Below are positions 54,235 through 63,458 of a DNA stretch of 64,000 nt, in pieces; position 1 is the first letter of the stretch, and every line of letters begins with the position of its first letter. A model generated the notes under the pieces. That model saw only the letters and a program-made list of their open reading frames with translations. It did no database searches and was not told the DNA's origin. A program made the position numbers and the translations under genes. Origin of the DNA: Ferribacterium limneticum (GTDB taxonomy: Bacteria; Pseudomonadota; Gammaproteobacteria; Burkholderiales; Rhodocyclaceae); contig NZ_CP075189.1 in assembly GCF_020510565.1 (NCBI RefSeq), positions 3,772,501-3,836,500 of the forward strand, given 5' to 3'.

Positions 54235-54840
54235 TTAAAGCATCCCGCGTTCGCGGATGAAGGCGATGATCTGGTCCAGGCCTTCGCCGGTTTTCAGGTT
54301 GGAAAAGACAAAAGGCCGCTCGCCACGCTGAACCTTAGCGTCATGCGCCATGACCTCGAGCGAGGCGCCGACCATCGGGGCGAGGTCGATCTTGTTGATG
54401 ACCAGCAGGTCGGACTTGGTGATACCCGGTCCGCCCTTGCGCGGAATCTTCTCGCCGGCGGCGACGTCGATGACATAGAGCGTCAGGTCGGAAAGTTCGG
54501 GCGAAAAAGTGGCGGCGAGGTTGTCGCCACCCGATTCGACGAGGATCAGTTCGACATCGGGAAAGGCCCGTTGCAGGCGGTCGATGGCCTCAAGATTGAT
54601 CGAGGCATCCTCGCGAATGGCCGTGTGCGGGCAGCCGCCGGTTTCGACCCCGATGATGCGCTCGGGCGCCAGCGCCGAATGGTTGACCAAGAACTTGGCG
54701 TCCTCGGCGGTGTAGATGTCGTTGGTGACGACAGCCATGTCGATCTGCTCGCGCAGGGCCTGGCACAGGGCGAGGGTCAGGGCGGTCTTGCCGGAACCGA
54801 CGGGGCCGCCGATGCCGACGCGTAAGGCTTGTTTGCTCAT
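54235..54840 (-). CDS. ureG: Urease accessory GTPase
   Basis: A 201-residue SIMIBI GTPase that drives nickel delivery to urease. P-loop [11 protein letters not shown] (about residues 10-20), [17 protein letters not shown] (metal site Cys-Pro-His, about 67), [16 protein letters not shown] and the base-recognition NKID (about 149) are intact. It is the last gene of the urease cluster here and overlaps the DUF559 gene by four bases. Confidence 0.97.
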   Translation of the reverse strand: MSKQALRVGIGGPVGSGKTALTLALCQALREQIDMAVVTNDIYTAEDAKFLVNHSALAPERIIGVETGGCPHTAIREDASINLEAIDRLQRAFPDVELILVESGGDNLAATFSPELSDLTLYVIDVAAGEKIPRKGGPGITKSDLLVINKIDLAPMVGASLEVMAHDAKVQRGERPFVFSNLKTGEGLDQIIAFIRERGML

Positions 54841-55289
54841 GGTGTTTCCAATTGGGTTTGCAGGTGTTCGAAAACACTGGGGAGATTGTTCAGGATGTCG
54901 CGATTGGCGTAGCGCAGGACGTGCAGGCCGTGGCTTCCCAAGAAGGCTGTGCGCTGGGCGTCGTATTCAGCCTGCTCGGCATGGCTGTCGCCGTCGACTT
55001 CGATGACCAGCTTCAGTTCGGCGCAGTAGAAATCGACGACGTAGGGGCCGATTGGTTTCTGGCGGTGGAATTTGTGGCCGTCGAACTGGCGGCTGCGCAG
55101 AACTTTCTGCCAGAGCAGGTTCTCGGCGGGAGTAGGGGCTTTGCGGTTGGCACGAGCGAGGGTGGTCAGGCGTTTTTCGTATTTGAGAAACCCCAACCCC
55201 TCCCCTGCCCTCCCCTTGTCAGGGGAGGGAGTGTTCTGCTCCCCCCCTGACAAGGGGGGGCTGGGGGGGGTTAGGGGTTTGGCCGTCAT
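54837..55289 (-). CDS. DUF559 (Vsr-like nuclease fold) protein inserted in the urease operon
   Basis: 150 residues from the ATG at 55289 ([16 protein letters not shown]). The domain proper starts near residue 35: [38 protein letters not shown] and [17 protein letters not shown], the DUF559 core with the VDF-x-E-VDG nuclease-like residues. Residues 5-33 are a translated REP-like element. The gene is not a urease factor; it sits between ureF and ureG with four-base coupling to ureG. Start uncertain because no ATG lies between the REP and the domain. Possibly acquired with the repeat. Confidence 0.75.
   Translation of the reverse strand: MTAKPLTPPSPPLSGGEQNTPSPDKGRAGEGLGFLKYEKRLTTLARANRKAPTPAENLLWQKVLRSRQFDGHKFHRQKPIGPYVVDFYCAELKLVIEVDGDSHAEQAEYDAQRTAFLGSHGLHVLRYANRDILNNLPSVFEHLQTQLETP
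55190..55278. repeat. REP-like double hairpin A (start of DUF559 gene)
   Basis: Two inverted-repeat units of C/G runs around TTGTCAGGGGAGGG and CCTGACAAGGGGGGG. The unit is translated as the [20 protein letters not shown] type peptide. Confidence 0.88.
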
Positions 55290-55290
55290 C

Positions 55291-55986
55291 TCAAGACCGA
55301 AACAACCTTGAATACTGCGTTTCATGCCGCGCACAAGCAATCGCGAAGGCCGGCGTGAAGTTGGACCATTTCGTTTTTGGCCAATTTTTCCGGTTGACCG
55401 TGACATCGGGGATTTGCCGCCCGAGATCGGCCAGCAGGCGTTGGCCGGCGGCTTGACCGAGCGGTACTGCCTTCAACGCGGCCATCACCTGGTTTTCGGC
55501 CCACGACCAAAGGTAGGCGGTGAGCGCGGCTTCCGGGTCGATCTGCCAGGCGGCGGCGATGCCGGACCAGACCGTCGGGAAAGCGACTTCCGGCAGGGCT
55601 TCGACCGTGGTTATCACACCGCCCAGCGAATCGTCGCGCAAGTCACGCAACAGGCGCCGCATCGAAAAACCCATTTGCGCCGTTTCGGCCCGCAGTTCGG
55701 CCGATTCGCGGCTGGCGAGGAATTCGGCGTTGAGACAGTCGATTTCGCCAACATCGCCGGCCGACCACGCCGCCATCAAGGCAACGACCAGCGGCGCCTC
55801 GTAACTGCCGATGCCGTTGTGCAGCAGGTCGGCGATCCAGCGCCCGGCCCCCGCTTCATCGCGAATCACGCCGGACTCAACCGCCCACTCCAGCCCCTGC
55901 GAATAGGTGTAGGCACCGACCGGCAGGGCCGGGCTGGCCAGTTGCAGCAGGCGGGCGAGTTGCAGCATTGACGAAGCTGGATTCAT
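55291..55986 (-). CDS. ureF: Urease accessory protein UreF
   Basis: A 231-residue accessory factor that bridges UreD-urease and UreG. MLQLARLLQLASPALPVGAY and YSQGLEWAVESGVI at the N-terminus and LWSWAENQVMAALKAVPLGQ (about 165) are family signatures. Residues 194-206 (VTVNRKNWPKTKW) are from a 38-base repeat copy, between the conserved GQ helix and the C-terminal tail. It overlaps the tautomerase gene by four bases. Confidence 0.94.
   Translation of the reverse strand: MNPASSMLQLARLLQLASPALPVGAYTYSQGLEWAVESGVIRDEAGAGRWIADLLHNGIGSYEAPLVVALMAAWSAGDVGEIDCLNAEFLASRESAELRAETAQMGFSMRRLLRDLRDDSLGGVITTVEALPEVAFPTVWSGIAAAWQIDPEAALTAYLWSWAENQVMAALKAVPLGQAAGQRLLADLGRQIPDVTVNRKNWPKTKWSNFTPAFAIACARHETQYSRLFRS
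55368..55405 (+). repeat. 38-base dispersed repeat, copy 12 (inside ureF, antisense)
   Basis: Near-consensus: ATTTCGTTTTTGGCC and TTTTTCCGGTTGACCGTGACA-like end. Same frame and orientation as the copy in tatD, giving VTVNRK in both proteins. Confidence 0.9.
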
Positions 55987-56189
55987 CCGGTCGCTTGCTG
56001 CTTTTTCCAGTCGTCAGTGAGCAGCCCGGCGAAGCCCCAATTCTCGTCGTCGATTTCCTGGATGACGATGTGCGTGTGCTCCGGCTTCTTGCCCAGCACG
56101 CGGGCCAGCGAGTCGGTGATATCACGAACGATTTCTGCCTTTTGTGCCCGGGTGGCACCCTTGGTGATTTGAACGTTGACGTAGGGCAT
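55983..56189 (-). CDS. 4-Oxalocrotonate tautomerase family protein
   Basis: A 68-residue tautomerase-fold protein. After Met removal Pro would be the N-terminal catalytic base (MPYVNVQITKGATRAQK). The Arg and aromatic positions (IDDENWGFAG) also fit. It lies between ureE and ureF with four-base overlap to ureF. The role in urea use is unknown; this gene is sometimes found in urease clusters of betaproteobacteria. Confidence 0.85.
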   Translation of the reverse strand: MPYVNVQITKGATRAQKAEIVRDITDSLARVLGKKPEHTHIVIQEIDDENWGFAGLLTDDWKKQQATG

Positions 56190-56206
56190 GTCGGCAAATT
56201 TCCCGT

Positions 56207-56863
56207 TTAGCGCGGCTTGAACTGGTGGATTTTCGGCACCGAACGATGCGGGCCGTGACCGGGGTTGTGCAGGTCGGGAGCCGGCTCATCGTCGCCGTGC
56301 TGGTGGCCCCCATGCGAACCGTAGGCGCCGGATTCCGGCTGGAACGGCGCTTCTGTTTCGCTCACGGTGCAGCCAAGGCCGCGCACCATGTCGGCCAGCA
56401 CGTGGTCGGTCTGAAAGCGCAGCTTGCCGCCGTTTTCGGTCGGCAGAATTTGCACGGGCACATGCCGGTTGCCGAGGTGGTAGGCGGCGCGGGCGAAGAG
56501 CAACGGGCTGTCGGCGACGGCCTCAATGAGCTTTTCCGGGGCGGCGAGGATTTCGACGACGGCCGAGCCATCTTCGGCGGCCAGTTTGTCGCCACCGTGC
56601 AGATGGTCGCCGCGTTCGAGAAATATGCCGGCTTCTACACCCGAAGCGAGCGTCACCTTGAGGCGGCTGCGCTTGCGTTCGTCGTAGGCGAGGGCGACGG
56701 AGTCGGTCGCAGGGGCAGTGGTGCGTTTGTTGAGAATCAGGTAAAGGCTAACCCCCCCTAGCCCCCCCTTGTCAGGAGGGGGATCGGTCGGCGGGTGCTG
56801 ACCCACCACTCCCTCCCCTGACAAGGGGAGGGTCGGGGAGGGGTTTGCTTTTGTGTGATTCAT
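56207..56863 (-). CDS. ureE: Urease accessory nickel chaperone with REP-derived N-terminus
   Basis: 218 residues. The UreE fold starts near residue 41 (LYLILNKRTTAPATDSVAL); GIFLERGDHLHGGDKL and HLGNRHVPVQI (nickel-binding His) are conserved. A His-rich tail (HGGHQHGDDEPAPDLHN and later His) stores nickel. The first ~40 residues ([15 protein letters not shown] ... [10 protein letters not shown]) are the translation of a REP-like element and have no counterpart in other UreE proteins. Without a downstream ATG before the domain, the cell likely makes this longer form or uses another start (GTG near residue 38). Confidence 0.9.
   Translation of the reverse strand: MNHTKANPSPTLPLSGEGVVGQHPPTDPPPDKGGLGGVSLYLILNKRTTAPATDSVALAYDERKRSRLKVTLASGVEAGIFLERGDHLHGGDKLAAEDGSAVVEILAAPEKLIEAVADSPLLFARAAYHLGNRHVPVQILPTENGGKLRFQTDHVLADMVRGLGCTVSETEAPFQPESGAYGSHGGHQHGDDEPAPDLHNPGHGPHRSVPKIHQFKPR
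56747..56848. repeat. REP-like double hairpin B (start of ureE)
   Basis: Two inverted units: TTGTCAGGAGGGGG and CCTGACAAGGGGAGGG with flanking C/G runs. It begins 15 bases after the ureE ATG and is translated in frame. Confidence 0.9.
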
Positions 56864-56869
56864 AAGCCC

Positions 56870-58575
<1,706 letters not shown>

Positions 58576-58576
<1 letters not shown>

Positions 58577-58881
58577 TACAGCGCCCCCTGAATCAAGCCA
58601 CGGAAACCGTAAACCTTCCGGTCACCGGCCAATGCCACGAGTTGCACGGTACGCGTCTGCCCCGGCTCGAAGCGGACGGCGGTCCCGGCAGCGATGTCGA
58701 GGCGGAAGCCACGGGCTGCTTCGCGATCAAAGCTCAGGCCGGCATTGGTTTCGTAGAAGTGATAGTGCGAGCCGACTTGGATCGGCCGGTCGCCGGTGTT
58801 GGCGACAACCAGCGTGATCGTCGGCCGGCCGGCGTTGAGTTCGAGTTCGCCGGGTTCGGCGAGGAGTTCTCCGGGGATCAT
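58576..58881 (-). CDS. ureB: Urease beta subunit
   Basis: A 101-residue structural subunit. Start [16 protein letters not shown], then [16 protein letters not shown] and the [19 protein letters not shown] region near the C-terminus are diagnostic. Separate ureA and ureB genes fit the three-subunit bacterial type. The stop overlaps the ureC start. Confidence 0.97.
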
Positions 58882-58890
58882 GTCAGCGCC

Positions 58891-59193
58891 TCAAATGATG
58901 GGGTTATGCACGGTGACCAGCTTGGTGCCGTCCGGGAAAGTCGCTTCGACCTGGATTTCCGGGATCAGCTCGGCGATGCCGTCCATCACGTCGGCGCGGG
59001 TCAATACCTGCGTGCCGGCGTGCATCAGTTCGGCGACGGTCCTGCCTTCGCGGGCGCCTTCCATGATGGCGCAGGTGATCAGCGCCACGGCTTCCGGGTA
59101 GTTGAGCTTCAGGCCCTTGGCCTGGCGCCGTTCGGCGAGCAGGCCGGCGGTAAAGATCAGCAGCTTGTCTTTTTCGCGGGGTGTCAGTTCCAT
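58891..59193 (-). CDS. ureA: Urease gamma subunit
   Basis: A 100-residue structural subunit. [20 protein letters not shown] and [10 protein letters not shown] followed by the [12 protein letters not shown] motif and [14 protein letters not shown] at the C-terminus are family hallmarks. It is nine bases before ureB and nine after ureD. Confidence 0.98.
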   Translation of the reverse strand: MELTPREKDKLLIFTAGLLAERRQAKGLKLNYPEAVALITCAIMEGAREGRTVAELMHAGTQVLTRADVMDGIAELIPEIQVEATFPDGTKLVTVHNPII

Positions 59194-59202
59194 GAAGACT
59201 CC

Positions 59203-60069
59203 TCAGGTATTCCAGATTCGGGGGGTAACGGCCGGGCGACCGCAACAGGCCGGGCGCAGGATGGCCCACAGCTCGGCGAACCACAAACGGGCAGCCTCGC
59301 TGCTGTCACCGAGATAGCGGGCGACGAGCATGCCGGGCAAGGCGCTCAGGCCGTGATTGGCGCCATCGGCGGGGATGACCTTGCGGCAGGCTTCGAGCAG
59401 GGCCGCCGCCTGCTGCGGCAATTCGGGAAAGGCGCACAGCAAGGTGCCGCACACCGTGGCGCCAGCCCAGCCGGCCGGGCTGCTCAACATGGCGTCGTTG
59501 CCATCGAAACCGCCGCGCTCAAGCCAGATCGGCGCATTGCCACGGTCAACCCGAAAAAACAGGTCAAAACGCCCCTTCTCAAAACGCTCGCCTGCCGCCG
59601 CACGACCGAGGCAAAGGATGTCCCAGCCGATATAACGGCTGTTAGCGGCCAATGAAACACGGGTTTCCATGCGCGCCCGGGCGCCGTCGAAAACGATGGT
59701 TTCCTGCGGCAGCCATTCCAGCGTGGCGCCCTCCCCCACCGAAAAAGCGATGCACTGCGAAGCCTCGGCACCACCGCTGCGGTACCACTTGCCAGCCCCC
59801 GGCGTCGTCAGTTGGGCATGCGCTTCGGCACCAAGCTCGGCCGAAATAGCCAGATGGTCGCCGCCTGCAATGCCGGATGGAGGGTGCAGCAAGATGGCCT
59901 GACAGAGCGCATCGCCCTCCGGATACAGCGCCTTCTGCACCCGCAACGGCCCGCGATGCCGGTTTTCGCGCAGCACCGTGCGTTCGCCCTGGCGGGCGAA
60001 GCCAAGATGCAACTCGGCATGCCAGCTCGGCGAATGCTCGGGCAGAGACACAGGAAGGCGCGAGGTCAT
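59203..60069 (-). CDS. ureD: Urease accessory protein UreD
   Basis: The start is the ATG at 60069 (MTSRLPVSLPEHSP), giving 288 residues; the longer open frame upstream has no family match. UreD binds the apo-urease and channels nickel. Conserved parts: WHAELHLGFARQGERTVL, HPPSGIAGGDHL (about 95), LTTPGAGKWYRS (about 115) and FDGARARMET. Residues 165-178 (RFDLFFRVDRGNAP) are encoded by a 38-base repeat copy in a different frame from the signal-peptide copies. Confidence 0.95.
   Translation of the reverse strand: MTSRLPVSLPEHSPSWHAELHLGFARQGERTVLRENRHRGPLRVQKALYPEGDALCQAILLHPPSGIAGGDHLAISAELGAEAHAQLTTPGAGKWYRSGGAEASQCIAFSVGEGATLEWLPQETIVFDGARARMETRVSLAANSRYIGWDILCLGRAAAGERFEKGRFDLFFRVDRGNAPIWLERGGFDGNDAMLSSPAGWAGATVCGTLLCAFPELPQQAAALLEACRKVIPADGANHGLSALPGMLVARYLGDSSEAARLWFAELWAILRPACCGRPAVTPRIWNT
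59538..59575 (-). repeat. 38-base dispersed repeat, copy 13 (inside ureD, sense)
   Basis: Reverse copy. The right end CGGGTTGACCGTGGCA is perfect; the left end (GGGGCGTTTTGACC) is diverged. Read in the frame giving RVDRG. Confidence 0.8.
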
Positions 60070-60146
60070 GGCCGGATTATCCGGGAAAGCAAAGGTCGAC
60101 GGGAATACGCAGTAATGCGCACGCCCTTGCGTGTTCGAACCAACCG

Positions 60147-60461
60147 TCAGTAGCAGCGCCAGTGTTTCGGGTAGCGGGCGGAGTGAACAATCCTGAAATT
60201 CATTGCGATCAACTTGGCAATCCCCGTCAGCAATAATCCCAGCTCCAAAATGGCCAGTGCCGATTTGCCATCGAAAATCCATAGCGTGCCAAGCACCGCG
60301 CCGAGATACAAAGCGACGAGTGCAACGATCCGAATTCCCTTCCCTTTTCGTGTCATGGGCAACGGTGATCCGAGCGTGGCCAGCGCCAGCAGGAGGCTGA
60401 TGGTGAAAATCAACGTGTTGTTGAGCATGCCCGGATCATGAAAATAGAGAAGGTGATTCAC
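60147..60461 (-). CDS. Small membrane protein, unknown
   Basis: 104 residues starting with GTG (or 93 from the ATG at 60428). Three membrane segments: NTLIFTISLLLALATLGS, IRIVALVALYLGAVLGTLW and ALAILELGLLLTGIAKLIA, the last followed by a basic, aromatic C-terminus (HSARYPKHWRCY). Not recognised. It lies between urtE and ureD. The DNA just upstream (60480-60540) is the most AT-rich stretch of this region, suggesting a separate promoter. Confidence 0.65.
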   Translation of the reverse strand: MNHLLYFHDPGMLNNTLIFTISLLLALATLGSPLPMTRKGKGIRIVALVALYLGAVLGTLWIFDGKSALAILELGLLLTGIAKLIAMNFRIVHSARYPKHWRCY

Positions 60462-60570
60462 TGTAAAACGATCTACATGGTTTATTGATGACAGAATTGT
60501 GAAAATATTTAATTTATTTAACTAATCGAAATCCCCCGCTATTGGATTCGAGGCGCTGAAGACTGCGGAA

Positions 60571-61263
60571 TCACACGGCCAACGCCTCCCGCACACCGTC
60601 CTGCGGCATCGTTTCACCCCGGCCGCGCATGATGAATTCACCGCGTTCCATGAGCAGGTATTGGTCGGCCAGTGATTCGGCGAAATCGTAGTACTGCTCG
60701 ACGAGCAGGATGGCCATTTCGCCGGTTTCGGCCAGCATGCGGATGGCGCGTTCGATGTCCTTGATGATCGATGGCTGGATGCCCTCGGTGGGTTCGTCGA
60801 GGATGAGCAGTTTCGGGCCCATGGCGAGGGCGCGACCGATGGCGAGTTGTTGTTGCTGGCCGCCGGAAAGGTCGCCGCCGCGGCGGTGCATCATCTGCTT
60901 GAGGACCGGGAACATGTCGAAGATGCGTTGCGGGATGGGCGTGCTACCGGGTTTTGTGGCGAGGCCCATGAGCAGGTTTTCTTCGACGGTCAGGCGCGGG
61001 AATATCTCGCGACCTTGGGGGACAAAGCCGATGCCGGCCTTGACGCGCTCGTGCGGTGGCAGGTGGGTGATGTCCTTGCCGTCGAAGGTGATCGAGCCGG
61101 ATTTGGTCTTGACCAGGCCCATCAGCGACTTGAGCAGCGTGGTTTTGCCGACGCCGTTGCGACCGAGCAGGGTGGTGACTTCGCCGGTTTTGACCTCGAA
61201 GCTGAGGCCGCGCAGGATGTGGCTGCCGCCGTAGGCCTGGTTGAGGGTATCGACTTTCAACAT
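60571..61263 (-). CDS. urtE: Urea ABC transporter ATPase UrtE
   Basis: A 230-residue LivF-type ATPase. Walker A GRNGVGKTTLLKS (about residue 34), signature LSGGQQQQLAIGRAL (about 134) and Walker B LLILDEPTEGIQPSI follow; the EGIQPSI after Walker B is typical of UrtE. With UrtD it powers urea import by the UrtBC channel. A 38-base repeat lies between it and urtD. Confidence 0.96.
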   Translation of the reverse strand: MLKVDTLNQAYGGSHILRGLSFEVKTGEVTTLLGRNGVGKTTLLKSLMGLVKTKSGSITFDGKDITHLPPHERVKAGIGFVPQGREIFPRLTVEENLLMGLATKPGSTPIPQRIFDMFPVLKQMMHRRGGDLSGGQQQQLAIGRALAMGPKLLILDEPTEGIQPSIIKDIERAIRMLAETGEMAILLVEQYYDFAESLADQYLLMERGEFIMRGRGETMPQDGVREALAV

Positions 61264-61297
61264 GATGTTTTGTCCTGTTCGGGGTGGCTGCCGGGGT

Positions 61298-61335
61298 TTC
61301 GACGGTCAACCGGAAAAATTGCCCAAAAATGAAAT
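61298..61335 (-). repeat. 38-base dispersed repeat, copy 14 (urtD-urtE spacer)
   Basis: Reverse intergenic copy: ATTTCATTTTTGGGC and TTTTCCGGTTGACCGTCGAA. Closest to consensus in the left two thirds. Confidence 0.88.
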
Positions 61336-61351
61336 CCGTACAGCGGCCGAC

Positions 61352-62188
61352 TCAGCGGCCGAGATACACCTCGATGACGCGCTGGTCGTTCTGCACCGTG
61401 GCGAGATCGCCTTCGGCCAGCACTGAGCCTTCGTGCAGCACGGTGACGAGGCCGCCGAGCTTTTCGACGAAGGCCATGTCGTGTTCGACGACGACCAGCG
61501 AATGCTTGCCAGCCAGGGAGACGAACAGCTCCGCGGTGCGCATGGTTTCGTCATCGGTCATGCCGGCAACCGGCTCGTCGAGCAGCAGCAGCTTCGGTTC
61601 CTGCATGAGTAGCATGCCGATTTCCAGCCACTGTTTCTGGCCGTGTGAGAGCAGGCCGGCCTGGCGGTCAGCTTGGCCATCAAGGCGAATCAGGCGCAGG
61701 GTTTCGGCGATCTTGTCGCGCTCGTCGCCAGCCAGCCAGGCCATCAGGCTTTTCCAGACGCGCTTGTCGGTCTTCATGGCCAGTTCGAGGTTTTCGAAGA
61801 CGGTGTGCTGCTCGAAGATGGTCGGCTTCTGGAATTTGCGGCCGATGCCGACGTGAGCGATTTCGGGCTCGGTCAGGCGGGTCAGGTCGATGGACTGGCC
61901 GAAGAAGGCCTTGCCCGAATCAGGCCGCGTCTTGCCGGTGATGACGTCCATCATCGTCGTCTTTCCGGCGCCGTTGGGGCCGATGATGCAGCGCAGTTCG
62001 CCGGCATTGATCGCCAGGTTCAGGTTGTTGAGCGCCTTGAAGCCGTCGAAACTGACGGTGATGTCTTCGAGGTAGAGCGCGACGCCATGCGACAGGTCGA
62101 GCTCGCCAGTGACGAGGTGGCCCATCTGGTCGGCGCCGTCGCTGCCCTCCGGACGGTCGTCCTCGAATAGATCGACGGTGTTCAGCAT
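61352..62188 (-). CDS. urtD: Urea ABC transporter ATPase UrtD
   Basis: The start is the ATG at 62188 (MLNTVDLFEDDRPEG), with AGGAG ten bases upstream, giving 278 residues; the gene begins inside the end of urtC. LivG-type ATPase with Walker A GPNGAGKTTMMDVITG (about residue 71), the UrtD-typical signature LSHGQKQWLEIGMLL (about 186) and Walker B LLLLDEPVAGMTDDE. The extra N-terminal ~40 residues are acidic and common in UrtD. Confidence 0.95.
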   Translation of the reverse strand: MLNTVDLFEDDRPEGSDGADQMGHLVTGELDLSHGVALYLEDITVSFDGFKALNNLNLAINAGELRCIIGPNGAGKTTMMDVITGKTRPDSGKAFFGQSIDLTRLTEPEIAHVGIGRKFQKPTIFEQHTVFENLELAMKTDKRVWKSLMAWLAGDERDKIAETLRLIRLDGQADRQAGLLSHGQKQWLEIGMLLMQEPKLLLLDEPVAGMTDDETMRTAELFVSLAGKHSLVVVEHDMAFVEKLGGLVTVLHEGSVLAEGDLATVQNDQRVIEVYLGR

Positions 62189-63297
62189 GTTTCCGCTCCT
62201 TTCTTCGCCATGATTTTCTTCCACAGGCCGACCAGGCCTTGCGGCAGCATCAGCGTCACGACGATGAAGAGCAGGCCGAGGAAGAACAGCCAGTATTCGG
62301 GGAAGCTCACCGTGAACCAGCTCTTGGCGAGATTGACGACGAAGGCGCCGATGATCGGCCCGATCAGCGTGCCGCGCCCGCCGACCGCGACCCAGATGGC
62401 GATTTCAATCGAGTTGGCCGGGCTCATTTCGGACGGGTTGATGATGCCGACCTGCGGCACGTAGAGCGCTCCGGCAATGCCACAGAGCACGGCCGAGATG
62501 ACCCAGATGGTCAGCTTGTACCAGAGCGGGTTGTAGCCGATGAACATGACGCGAGATTCGGCATCGCGGATGGCGGTGAGCACGCGGCCGAACTTCGACT
62601 TGACCAGCCAGGCGGCGAAGACCAGTGTCACGGCGAGCATGATGGCGGTCAGGCCGAACAGCACCAGCCGCGTTTCCGACGAGGTGATCGTGTACCCGAG
62701 CACGCGCTTGAAGTCGGTGAAGCCGTTGTTACCACCGAAGCCGGTCTCGTTGCGGAAGAAAAGCAGCATCGCGGCGTAGGTCAGGGCCTGGGTGATGATC
62801 GAGAAATAGACGCCCTTGATCCGCGAGCGGAAGGCGAAGTAGCCGAAGACGAAAGCGACCAGCGCCGGCACGGCCATGACCAGGAAGGCGACCCAGCCGA
62901 AGCTGTCGCTGCCGACCCAGAACCAGGGCAGTTCCTTCCAGTCGAGGAAGACCATGAAATCGGGCAGGTCGGCGCCGTAGGAACCGTCGCGACCGATCTG
63001 GCGCATCAGGTACATGCCGAAGGCGTAGCCGCCGAGGGCGAAGAACAGCCCATGGCCGAGCGACAGGATGCCGCCGTAGCCCCAGATCAGGTCCATCGCT
63101 ACGGCGACCAGCGCGTAGCACATGATCTTGCCGATCAGCGTGATGGCGTAGGTCGAAACGTGCAGGGCGCTGTCTTCGGGGAAGTTGAGGTGGAGGACCG
63201 GGACGACGATTAGCGCGAGGGCGAGGAAGATGCCGAGGGCGATCCAGCTTTTAGCGTCGAGGGAGGACAGGATGCGGAGGGTGAGGGGCTTACGCAT
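62182..63297 (-). CDS. urtC: Urea ABC transporter permease UrtC
   Basis: The start is the ATG at 63297 (MRKPLTLRILSS), giving 371 residues with about 9-10 membrane segments. LivM-type permease with GYGGILSLGHGLFFALGGYA (about residue 80), GIAGALYVPQVGIINPSEM and VGGRGTLIGPIIGAFVVN (the coupling loop, about 310). It forms the membrane channel with UrtB. A REP-like element fills much of the spacer upstream. Confidence 0.95.
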   Translation of the reverse strand: MRKPLTLRILSSLDAKSWIALGIFLALALIVVPVLHLNFPEDSALHVSTYAITLIGKIMCYALVAVAMDLIWGYGGILSLGHGLFFALGGYAFGMYLMRQIGRDGSYGADLPDFMVFLDWKELPWFWVGSDSFGWVAFLVMAVPALVAFVFGYFAFRSRIKGVYFSIITQALTYAAMLLFFRNETGFGGNNGFTDFKRVLGYTITSSETRLVLFGLTAIMLAVTLVFAAWLVKSKFGRVLTAIRDAESRVMFIGYNPLWYKLTIWVISAVLCGIAGALYVPQVGIINPSEMSPANSIEIAIWVAVGGRGTLIGPIIGAFVVNLAKSWFTVSFPEYWLFFLGLLFIVVTLMLPQGLVGLWKKIMAKKGAETC

Positions 63298-63323
63298 GGT
63301 GGCTCCGGGCGGGGAGTAGGTAA

Positions 63324-63428
63324 AAGGCAAACCCCTCCCCGGCCCTCCCCTTCTCAGGGGAGGGAGAGGTGGTCAATTCACCGCTGGCGCACTCCCACCC
63401 TGACAAGGGGGGGCTGGGGGGGGTTAGG
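63324..63428. repeat. REP-like double hairpin C (urtB-urtC spacer)
   Basis: ACCCCTCCCCGGCCCTCCCC, then TTCTCAGGGGAGGGAG, a ~30-base middle, and CCTGACAAGGGGGGG with a trailing GGGGGGTTAGG. Here intergenic and able to form two hairpins in the urt mRNA. Confidence 0.9.
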
Positions 63429-63458
63429 TTGTTGCGCGTGTTCATGACGTTTTCAGCC

